From positions 3,697,318-3,761,317 of the forward strand of contig CAIIXF020000012.1 of the NCBI GenBank assembly GCA_903813345.2: DNA of 64,000 nucleotides, given 5' to 3'. The notes below the pieces were generated by a model. That model worked only from the letters and a program-made list of their open reading frames with translations, was not told where the DNA came from and ran no database searches. Made by a program: the position numbers and the translations under genes. Shown here in pieces: positions 44,701 through 54,100 of this stretch (its first letter is position 1; each line of letters begins with the position of its first letter). Source of the stretch: Owenia fusiformis (taxonomy: Eukaryota > Annelida > Polychaeta > Sabellida > Oweniidae).

Positions 44701-45983
44701 TGCCTGATTCTTTAGTTTCCATTTGTTGAAAATTTCATATAAACCAGAGCTAGCATCATGCCAACTGATAAAATCAAAACTTTGGAAAAGACCTGAAATT
44801 GGGAACGGCATATTCACCTGAATAGCATAGCTAACATAGGCATAGCAAGGGGTGATGGGGCACCCCCACCCCCATTAACCAATAAAAATATAAAAATAGA
44901 ACCATTAGCGAGAAGAAGAGATTTAAAATGCTTTTGACTTGAAGCTTCTAGCTCAATTTTGAAGGAATTTTTGTAAAATTTAAGACAAATTAAACATTTT
45001 TGAGTTTCTTATTCCGAGATCGCATCCCCCTGATTGAAAGCAAGATGCGCCCCTGATTGAAAGCTGATTGCGCCCCTGATTGAAAGCTGGCTACGCCCCT
45101 GATTCATAATTGCCATTATGACATCATAATATAACACAAGTTAAGTAAGATACGTTTCTATCGTTATTAGGTTATTCTCTGCAATCAAATTTTAGAAGGA
45201 ATACATGTCAGTCAACTGGTGAAAATGAAACATTTCCCAAAGAATTGTTTTTACAGCAAATAGTTTTGCAACATACTGTTACCATAGCAACAACTTGAAT
45301 TGGATATTTTCATAACAATTTTTCATTTATTATGACCATACATGTATGAATGAAATAAACTAATAAACTTAACGAAAATAAATAAACTCATTAACTACTT
45401 AAAAGCATTACTGACCATTTTAAAGACGATAATTTCCCAGATTTATACATCATGATTAAAATAAAATGTGCAAGAACAAATGGTTATGACGTCATAATTA
45501 ATATGCAAATCACCTTATTTGCATATTTTGTAACCTGTGTGAATTGCTCTTTCCATCACCTTTCATTTGGTACAAATTTCACCTAAATCTGAGCAATATT
45601 GACAAAGATGGGGACCAAACACTGAAAAGAGCCCCTAAAAGTGGATGTGGGACATTTACTTTGTTACCATAGCAACGCAATATCGGATTCAGAATTGTCA
45701 ACTTAATATTTCCTGATTGCATTATCCATTACCTTTCATTTGGTGTGAATTTCATTAAAATCTGAGCAATAATGACAGAGATAGGGGCCATACACTGAAA
45801 AGAGCCCCTAAAAGTGGGCGTGGCATATTAACTTGGTTACCATAGCAACGCCGTCGCGGATTCAGAATTGCCAACATCATTTTTCTTGATCAGTATCATG
45901 TATAGTTCATGAAAACATATGTCGCTTAGCTCGCCTCTAAAAAGGACACGGAACCTCTTATTTGAACTTTTGCTCCCACACTA
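41739..45983. mobile_element. 4.2-kb foldback element with TAA target duplication, no transposase
   Basis: The ends TAGTATGGGAGCAAA and, inverted, TAGTGTGGGAGCAAAAG are flanked by TAA at 41736-41738 and 45984-45986. Neighbouring satellite units supply the uninterrupted site ('gtaaaataatctaag'). One module, with 'ttgctatggtaaccaagtaa', 'atgccacgcccactttt' and 'tcattattgctcagattta', appears once in the left half (41739-~43000) and twice inverted in the right (~43380-44600, ~44620-45983). No credible protein was found. Confidence 0.75.
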
Positions 45984-46640
45984 TAATCTAAGTCAAACTA
46001 TCGGCTCTGTAAATGGTTATCTCCTGGATCCTCCTCTCTGTGTTGTAGTATAATTCAACTTTGATTATATGAAATAATCCAAGTCAAACTATCAGCTCTG
46101 TGAACGGCTATCACCTGGATCCTCCTCAATGTAGATGTATATTCTAACTTCAATGACACAAGATCATCAAAGTCAAAATATCTCGCTGGATAATCTGCTA
46201 AGTCCTATAACGTCTCTCTATAGATGTATCTTCCTAACTTTAATGATGCGAAATCACCAAAGTCAAAATATCTCGCTTGATAATCTGCTAAGTCCTGGAA
46301 CGTCCTCTCTGTAGATGTATATTCTAACTTCAATGACCAAAAATCATCAAAGTCAAAATATCTCGTTGAATAATCTGCTAAATCCTGGAACCTCTTCAAT
46401 GTAGGTGTATATTCTAACTTCAATGACACAAAATCATCAAAGTCAAAATATCTCGTTGAATAAACTGCTAAGTCCTGGAACCTCTCCTCTGTAGATGTAT
46501 ATTCTAACTTCAATGACCCAAAATCATCAAAGTCAAAATATCTCGTTGAATAAACTGCTAAGTCCCAGAACGTCTATCTCTATAGATGTATAAGTCAAAC
46601 TATCACAATCTTCAAACTACCAAGTCCAAGGACATCTAAA

Positions 46641-48032
46641 ACACGGCATCAACTGCTAAGTCCATGTAGCCTACTTCCTTCACAATTAAATAATAAGGCT
46701 ACCTACAAATATAGCATGCACACAACGACATATGCAAAAATATAACATGTGAAAATATTTGACCTCTAAAATGACTAAGTTCATTTAATGTTAAGTGATA
46801 CTGATTTTGAAATATTCTAAGTTCAATATTTCTCTTTCCAAAAACAACAAAGTCCAAAATAATATTTCACCAAATATTGACTAAGTTAATTTCATACTAA
46901 GTTATACTGATGTTAAAATATTCTAAGTTAAATATTTCTATCTCCAAAAATAACAGTCCAAAATAATGTTTCACCAAATACTGACTAAGTCCAATAATGT
47001 TGTAAATCGTCTAAGTTCCTTGATGATCAAAATAGCCTAAGTTTCTCAAACACAAGTTATGTCAGCATTTCCTCTCAGTCTATGAAGGCTGGACAATACG
47101 TCTAATGCTTTGCGCTGGGGATAGCTTCACCCTGTCGAAGTTTTGTCCAGTCTTGTAGATCTCCCTTACTTCCAGTGCGGTAAATAAACTAAGTTCCTCT
47201 CACTTAGCTACATCAAAGTTTCCCAAAAATCCAAGTTCCAAAATAAACTAAGTTTCGCACACTTAGTTTCCTCAATCTGCCCTTGTATACTGCAAACGTA
47301 TAGCTTGGCTCATCAGATGTATTCTACTAAGGTACAGCTTCTATCTTCATGTGTATACTGCAAACGTATAGCTTCAACTCCACAAAATCAACTAAGTTCT
47401 ATAAAACTTAGAAGATTTTAGCTGTTTCCCGAAATTCCGCTCTGGAGGTCCTTCCTCGACAATATCTGGCATCGCACTGACGAGCCTTCAACAGCGAGAT
47501 AGTTATATAGGCCCGATGACGTCATTGATTTTCGTACAAGATTTCAACTGTGAATTACAGCTCATTTACGCCATATTTCGCTTCAATATTGACCATACAG
47601 CAAGATTATAATATTGACTCAAGAAATATAACAGTAATTAATCACTATCTAGTCTAATTTCACTTCGATTCAATCGAATCAAAAGCAGGAAGTAAAATAA
47701 TAAAGGTGTCATGCTAGACTACCGATCAACTACAAATTAGACTGCCAGATAAGACTTCCCGATCAACATAAACAAAATCGTGATCAAATAAATAAAACAT
47801 GTGAACTATTTCACCTCTGTAAGTACAACCTAAGTGCTGCAAATGATACTACATTTATAAATCTTAATAATCTCAATGGGAAATTACTTTTCAAGTGTAA
47901 TAATTACCTTATATACAAAAACACAGCACTTAATTAAAAATCAAAAATTTTACATTTTAAATTCCGTTACAGTATTTATTAATCTGTGCTCTCTATTTTT
48001 TGCACCATTCATTTAATATTGAGTAGTTCTTG
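46641..48032. other. No gene; 'ctaagttc'-rich sequence
   Basis: Scattered short repeats ('aactaagttc', 'actgcaaacgtatagctt' twice near 47290 and 47350) suggest decayed satellite. No coding region or RNA gene was recognised up to the LTR element. Confidence 0.5.
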
Positions 48033-48037
48033 TAGAT

Positions 48038-48438
48038 ATAGCATTTTTCATGTTGATTCACCGTATTGTGCTGCCATCTTTCAATGGGTTTCTTATAGGT
48101 TTTGTAGGGTAAGGGATTGCCTTTCATTTCCTATAACTTGGGGGTATATAAGAGAAATTTTGGGCTTCATTCAGTAGAGAGTTAGATCGGGGGGAACATC
48201 ACACATCATTTCTTTTCATCTTATTAATCTCATTTTCATTCTTTCTTTATCTTTGAACAGTTTTATTTTATACTGAAGAGTGTAATTGTACATGTTTAGT
48301 CTTTTACTTGGAATAAAGTATAGTTTTATGAGTATATTAATTCTGTGTTAATCTTGTCTTTTTACATTACAAGACCAATCCATATTATTTTATGAAGAAC
48401 CCACAGAGCTATTTAAACAACAAAGCTCGAAGCTTCAT
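48038..48438 (+). repeat. 5' LTR of the gypsy element
   Basis: The 401-bp LTR has a TATATAA box at 48145-48151 preceded by 'cttggggg', a likely transcription start ~25-30 nt downstream, and AATAAA at 48312-48317, so U3, R and U5 can be placed. It begins ATAGCATTTT and ends GCTTCAT if AGAT is the target duplication, so it lacks the usual TG...CA start. Confidence 0.92.
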
Positions 48439-48456
48439 TGGTGGCAGCGGTGGGAT
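48439..48456 (+). other. Primer binding site, tRNA-Leu type
   Basis: TGGTGGCAGCGGTGGGAT directly follows the LTR. It is complementary to a tRNA 3' end reading ATCCCACCGCTGCCACCA, which as I recall is typical of metazoan tRNA-Leu (AAG/TAG). Confidence 0.75.
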
Positions 48457-48510
48457 TGGTCTTTGTCTTGTAAAGAGATTCTTTTCGCAGTTTTAGTGTC
48501 TTTATTTTCA

Positions 48511-48700
48511 TTAAAGAGTGGAGATTAGTTCTCTTCACATCTTTAAATTTGATTAACTTTTACTGAAGAGTGGAGATTAGTTCTCTTCGCATCTTCAACT
48601 TAGCTTTACTCTTACAAAAGAGCGGAGATTAGTTCTCTTCGTTTCTTTCTTTTAAGTTAGGTTCATTCTATACTGAAGAGTGAATATTAGTTCTCTTCAA
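48511..48700 (+). other. Four repeated stem-loops in the retrotransposon leader
   Basis: The motif GAAGAG (or AAAGAG), ~12 nt containing 'gattagtt', then CTCTTC recurs at about 48514-48536, 48565-48588, 48617-48640 and 48675-48698, at 50-60-bp spacing. Each can form a 6-bp stem. A weaker fifth copy is near 48744. The position between primer site and gag suits a packaging, dimerisation or translation signal, but the role is inferred. Confidence 0.6.
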
Positions 48701-49437
48701 CTCTTTCTTTACGATTTTGTCTTCATATTCAGTTTACTTTGAATGAAGAGTATTTGTCTTCACTGTACTATTAAGTATTAACTTTGTCTTTATGCACAAT
48801 GTTTGTTTATGCATGCATTTAAGTTGACGGTCTTCACTTAAAAGACTGATAATGATCTTGCGTTTGTGTACGCTCAGTTAATTTATGCATAACTTTACCT
48901 TGATCTTGTGAACAAAGAGAAGACAAAGAGTCGAGAATATTTTATGTTTACACGTGCTATTGTTAAGGGAATCATCATTTAGTAATGAAGACAGGCTCCC
49001 GTTGTAGTTACTTTTAAAATTGAAATACGAAAACGCTTGCATTTCAGCGTTGTACTAATTTCTGTATTTGCTATCAACAAGAAGCTCATGTAACAGGCTC
49101 CTGTTTTAGTTACTTCAAAAACAATTTCTTTTACTTTCTTTCTATCCTTTATTTCTACAATTGTGCATGCTAAGACGCATTGCTTTAAAATTGGCAAAAT
49201 CGAGCGCGTATCTATTTGTTTGGCTGTGGCTATAGTGTTAGGATTGTCCCGAATTGGTGTTAGACGAAATTATGAATTGAGAATATTTGATTTGAATGTT
49301 CGAGATCTAGTTTTTGGTCTTTGTATTTTGTAAAAATCCCTGTATTGATGATAAAAGCGTACTTGATTCTGTTTGTGTTTTGATATTACGTATAGATTAT
49401 AGCTCATTCATTAAATAGAAGTTGATACCTTGTGAAT

Positions 49438-50865
49438 ATGGAGGGGAAAGATCAAGCGGAAGATCAAGGTGAAAATGGGGATTTACACAGTTTAGGTGCC
49501 GTCGGGGGAACTGATAACGGTGACAAAAATGTTCAAGAAAAGTATGACGATGGGGAGGTCGCGTATAACAAACGGGAAGATGTAAATAGCAAATTGCAAA
49601 CTTTTCAGAGTGATCCCGGGATTAAACAGACTGCATCGGGAAATACATTTGAAACTTCAGGGTATGATTCTAAGAGTTTCAGCACAATGAGACCTAGTAA
49701 ATCACCTACTGACAGGCCTCCGCCTCCTGGGTTTAGCGCTCGTGAAAGCTTTGAAATCTCAGATCCCAAATTGACTCATTTTAACGATGTAGTTAATGAT
49801 ACGATGAGGTTAAATAGTCAAGGTGTTTCAAATGACAACATGCAAAAGCCTAGAAATGTAGCTAAGCAAAAACTTGACGATGTACGGATCAAACTGTTTG
49901 CCGAGACGCATGATTTAACTCCAATTGTAACATATGTTGATTCATCAGGAAATTTTGTAGATATTGAAACTTTGTCAGGGCCAAAAAAAATTAAGAGTCA
50001 ACAACCTGTCCTTGAAAGTACACATTATTCTCAAGAAAAAAATGAAAGTTTTGCAAACAAACCAATGAAACCTGACAAGAAGACAATGAATTTAATAGAT
50101 TTCAACGATAACGAAGACAATGATATTCTGGGTAATTTGAATGATTCAAGTGTCCTAAATAAAGAAAGTAGCGTTAGGAAGTTAAGCAAACCAGCAATGG
50201 CTCCAGATAGATACTCAGGTGAAACTCCATGGGTTGATTATAAAGCGCATTTTGAATGTTGCGCGGAAATAAATGGATGGGGTTCAAAAGTTAAAGCAAG
50301 TTTCCTCGCCGCCAGTTTACGCGGTCCAGCGCAACAAGTTGTTGGCGATATGCCTGAAGAAAAGCGATGTCAATATGATGAGCTAATAGCACGTCTAAGT
50401 AGAAGATTTGGTACAGAGGGACAGGGGGCTCGTTTTGAAGCTGAATTAAAACGGAGACGAAGAAAGCAAAATGAATCATTGGCTGAATTAGGTCATAATA
50501 TCAGGCGCTTAACTAATTTAGCATACCCAGAATTGCCAGATGAAAAATCAAGAGAACGATTTGCAATTAATCATTTCATTGACGCTTTAAATGATCATAA
50601 CCTGAAGCTTTCAGTGTTTCAAGCAAAGTGTAAAAACTTAGATGAAGCTATACGCGTTGCTATAGAGACAGAGTCATTTGTAGAAAACACAAATTCGCGC
50701 GTTAGGTTTAGCAATGAAAATCGGCGATTTGTAAGGTCGATGTCAGGGCAAGAAACTGAAGACTCTTTAGATGAGGTTAGGGCATTGAAAGAGGAAGTAG
50801 AAAAATTGACAAAAAGAGTAAACGCCGATCAAAAGACCAATTATGAAAAAAAAAGAAAATGTTAG
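49438..50865 (+). CDS. gag: Gag, matrix/capsid part (475 codons, ends after an A9 run)
   Basis: Structural protein that assembles the cytoplasmic virus-like particle. The first ATG in frame is at 49438. Residues 1-~250 are polar and probably disordered. From residue ~254 ('APDRYSGETPWVDYKAHFEC') to ~430 it matches the retrotransposon Gag capsid region, including 'ASFLAASLRGPAQQVV' and 'LSRRFGTEGQ'. A short Glu/Lys-rich coiled-coil-like stretch, 'ALKEEVEKLTKRV', comes near the end. The frame closes at TAG 50863-50865, just after an A9 run (50846-50854), and the zinc knuckle expected at its C-terminus continues in another frame (50843-51124). A one-base change in the A run, or recoding, separates them. 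Confidence 0.88.
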   Translation: MEGKDQAEDQGENGDLHSLGAVGGTDNGDKNVQEKYDDGEVAYNKREDVNSKLQTFQSDPGIKQTASGNTFETSGYDSKSFSTMRPSKSPTDRPPPPGFSARESFEISDPKLTHFNDVVNDTMRLNSQGVSNDNMQKPRNVAKQKLDDVRIKLFAETHDLTPIVTYVDSSGNFVDIETLSGPKKIKSQQPVLESTHYSQEKNESFANKPMKPDKKTMNLIDFNDNEDNDILGNLNDSSVLNKESSVRKLSKPAMAPDRYSGETPWVDYKAHFECCAEINGWGSKVKASFLAASLRGPAQQVVGDMPEEKRCQYDELIARLSRRFGTEGQGARFEAELKRRRRKQNESLAELGHNIRRLTNLAYPELPDEKSRERFAINHFIDALNDHNLKLSVFQAKCKNLDEAIRVAIETESFVENTNSRVRFSNENRRFVRSMSGQETEDSLDEVRALKEEVEKLTKRVNADQKTNYEKKRKC

Positions 50866-51124
50866 AACTCCTGATCAACAAAGACATTTAAACTTCGTGC
50901 AAAGGGGGGCTCCCGGGACTAATAAAAACTCTCAATTGAAGTGCTTTAATTGTCAAGGTTACGGGCATCGTTTTATGGCTTGTCCAAGTCCAAAGAATGC
51001 AAACAGAGGCCAAAATGACAGTTTTTATCAAAAATTTGATGGATCTAGATATGGTAAAGCAAATAATGGGTCGGGAAACTTCAACCGGCAGGGCCCAAGG
51101 AGCACTGCCCGGCCGGAAACATAA
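50843..51124 (+). CDS. gag: Gag nucleocapsid part with CCHC zinc knuckle, shifted frame
   Basis: This open frame contains one knuckle, CFNCQGYGHRFMAC (C-x2-C-x4-H-x4-C), followed by a basic, Gly/Asn/Arg-rich tail. It is the usual RNA-binding C-terminus of Gag. It overlaps the end of the capsid frame by 23 nt and ends at TAA 51122-51124. The capsid frame reaches it only by a +1 (or -2) change at the A9 run. Its 3' end overlaps the open pol frame by ~58 nt. The ATG at 50843 is probably not a real start. Confidence 0.75.
   Translation: MKKKENVRTPDQQRHLNFVQRGAPGTNKNSQLKCFNCQGYGHRFMACPSPKNANRGQNDSFYQKFDGSRYGKANNGSGNFNRQGPRSTARPET
51073..51116 (+). promoter_or_regulatory. Predicted -1 ribosomal frameshift signal, gag to pol
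   Basis: The slippery heptamer G GGA AAC (51073-51079) is in the correct phase for the nucleocapsid frame. After a 5-nt spacer (51080-51084) comes a GC-rich stem: CCGGC-A-GGGC (51085-51094) pairs with GCCC-G-GCCGG (51107-51116), with one A-G mismatch and a 12-nt loop. Slipping by -1 enters the pol frame, which is open from 51067. This is the standard layout of retroelement -1 frameshift sites. Function is inferred. Confidence 0.75.
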
Positions 51125-51135
51125 GCTCCAAAGAA

Positions 51136-54100
51136 ATGAGAACTCGAATTGAAAGAGCGAAGCAGGGAATGTATGTTAAGGGTAGATTGAACAATACGGT
51201 AGACGTAGCTTTTCTTTTAGATACAGGGGCAACGGTTACCGTAATTTCTTTAGACAAATATTCCGAAATACCGTTCAGTAGAAAAGGGAGATTACGACCC
51301 GTTTCAAGAAGAGTTTCAGGTGCTGACGGTCAGCCATTTAAATGTGGAATAGAAGGTGAATGTGATCTTAATATTCAAGTAGGGGATTGTGAAGTAGAGA
51401 CATTAGTGATAGTAGCTGATATACCAACACCAGGGCTGTTAGGCATGGACTTTATTACTAAGTTCGGTGTATCAATTGATTTCAAAATGTTTGAGTTTGT
51501 TATGTCAAGACCAACCGAAATAAGTCACAAGTCATCTGTCAAATGTTTAGATGCTGATTGCAACGATATTTGTGCAACAGTAATTTCAAAAGATACAATG
51601 TATATACCAGCAGGGCATGAAGCTATTTTGCAAGGACATATCTTAGAACAAGCTGAAAGTTGTGATAAGGGAATAAAAGTTGTAGAGCCATTAGAAAATG
51701 GTTCTCTAAACAAGCAAAACGTATGTGTAGCTAGGGTGTTAGTAGATAGTAGTTATCCATTAGTTCCAGTAAGAGTGTATAACCCCGGGGAAAAGAGCGT
51801 TACTGTGCACGAAAATACAAGAATCGCAGTTTTATCGCCAATAAGTGACGTATTGGATACAAGTAGCATTGAGGGTGAAGTCATAAATAATGTAAATAAT
51901 GTGAAGAAAAATGAAAAAGATCGCCCAAATAAAATGCCCGAACATTTGCAAGACCTTTGGCAACGTTCTCAAGAGAATTTGAGTGAAAATGATCACGAAT
52001 CAGTAAAAAAATTGTTGATTAAATATCAATCAGTTTTTTGTAAAGATGATTACGATCTGGGTAGAACTAATCAGGTGGAACATAAAATTGATACAGAAAA
52101 TGCTAGGCCTATCAAACAAAAACCAAGGCGTTTTCCTATGTGGAAGCAGCAAGAGGCTCAGAAACAAATAGATAAAATGCTTGAAAAGGGGTTAATCAAA
52201 CATAGCCAAAGCCCATGGGCTAGCCCTGTCGTTTTAGTAAAAAAAGCGGGCTCAGTAAATAAATGGAGGTTGTGTATTGATTACCGCAAATTAAACTCTG
52301 TCACGGTAAAAGACTGTTACCCGATTCCCCGCATAGATACTGTGTTAAATCAAATGGGAAAAAGCAAATTTTATTGTTCCATGGATTTAGCCGCTTCTTA
52401 CCATCAAATCCCTATGGAAGAGTCTTCAAAACCGAAAACAGCATTCATAACTGAGGGTGGTTTTTATGAGTACGAAGTAATGAGCTTCGGCTTATGCAAT
52501 GCTGGGAGTACTATGGAAAGATTGATAGAAAATGTTTTAAGGGGACTATCTCCTGAAATTTGCCTTCTTTACATCGACGATATAGTCTGCTGGGGGTCTA
52601 GTTTAGAGGAAATGAATGAACGATTAGGGACCATTTTTGAGAAACTAATTGGGGCGAATTTGAAAATTAGACCTGATAAGACATTCTTGTACCAGAAAAC
52701 AGTGAAATTTTTGGGTTTCATGATTGGTGAAGAGGGTGTGTCAATGGACCCTGACAAAGTAGATGCAATATTGAAGTATCCTAGACCAAGGTGTGTGCGC
52801 GACGCAAGAGCGTTCATTGGAACAGCTTCTTACTATAGAAAGTTCATCAAAGATTTCTCGCTGATAGTTCGACCTATAATAAAACTGACTGAGAAACAAT
52901 CAAAATTTGTGTGGAATGAAGATTGTGAAACAGCAATGGATAGGGTGAAATCTCTTTTAACCAAGGCTCCTATATTAGCTTTTCCGTTGCCTGATTGTGA
53001 GTTCATAATGGACTGCGATGCTTCGAACTTTCATATAGGGGGAGTTTTGAGTCAAAAACAAGGTGATGTTGAGCGAGTCATTTGTTATGGTCACAAAACT
53101 TTGAGCAAAGCTGAACGTAATTACAGTGTTACTCGTCGTGAAATGTTGGCTGTTATCTTTTTCATACAATATTGGAAACATTATTTGTACGGGAAACGAT
53201 TCACAGTTAGATCAGATCATGGTGCTTTAACGTGGCTTATGAGCATCAGAAATCCAACAGGGCAAGTTGCAAGGTACATAGAAATATTGTCAAGCTATGA
53301 CTTTAAATTGATACATAGGCCTGGTAGATTGCATAGTAATTGTGATGGTCTTTCAAGATACAGAGAGCCTGACAATTCTGAAATACCGAGTGAAGAAGAA
53401 AATTGCACGAGTTTTATTGAAAAATCGGCTCCAGTGATATACAGTAGTGACGTCATCAAATTAAACACTGGTGAGGCAGATACTGTAGAAAGTGGAAAAG
53501 TCTGCAAAAGATGTTGTAACGACTTAGATTCCATAAAATCAAAGATAGAAGAACAAAGAGATTGTCAAGGTTTAAAAGAAGAAAAGTCAAATAAAGAACC
53601 TACTACAAAAGTGACATCTTTATTAAGAACTGTAACCAAAGTTGATGTGAAAAATACAATGTCTCTTGATTGCCCGCAAGTTGAATTAGAAGAAGGGTGG
53701 TCACGTTCAGAGATAATTGAAGCTCAAAAAAATGACAACACGATTAAAGACATATACCATATGAAAACTTCAGGTCGTGAACGGCCGAAATGGGAAGAAA
53801 TAAGTCATATGGACAAAGAATTCAAAACGTATTGGGGTCAATGGGATACAATACAATGTTTTGATGGCATTCTTTGCCGCAAATACGCAGCTGGTGACAG
53901 TGATAAAACTTGGTGGCAAATTATTTTGCCTGAATGTTACAGAAAGAAAGTTCTAAATGCCATGCATAACAATATTACGGCAGGCCACATGGCTATCAAA
54001 AGAACTAAAGATAGAGTGAAACAAAGATATTACTGGCCATGTTTGTCAAAATCTGTATATAGATTTATTAAAAGATGCACAACCTGTCAAAAACGCAATA

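Larger units (their letters stand above)
40860..46640. repeat. ~91-bp satellite array, interrupted by two mobile elements
   Basis: Array units contain 'ctatctcctggatcctcctc', 'gttgtagtataattcaac' and 'aataatctaagtcaaacta'. Array DNA is present at 40860-41140, 41612-41738 and 45984-46640. The last part has ~90-bp units at 46131, 46221, 46311, 46402, 46491 and 46582, carrying 'gtagatgtatattctaactt'. Between them lie the hAT-like MITE and the 4.2-kb foldback element. A ~100-codon minus-strand ORF at 46205-46513 is the repeat read in frame, not a gene. Confidence 0.8.

Noticed and set aside
46205-46513. 102-codon minus-strand ORF with ~30-residue repeats
   Set aside because: In-frame reading of the ~90-bp satellite, not a protein.
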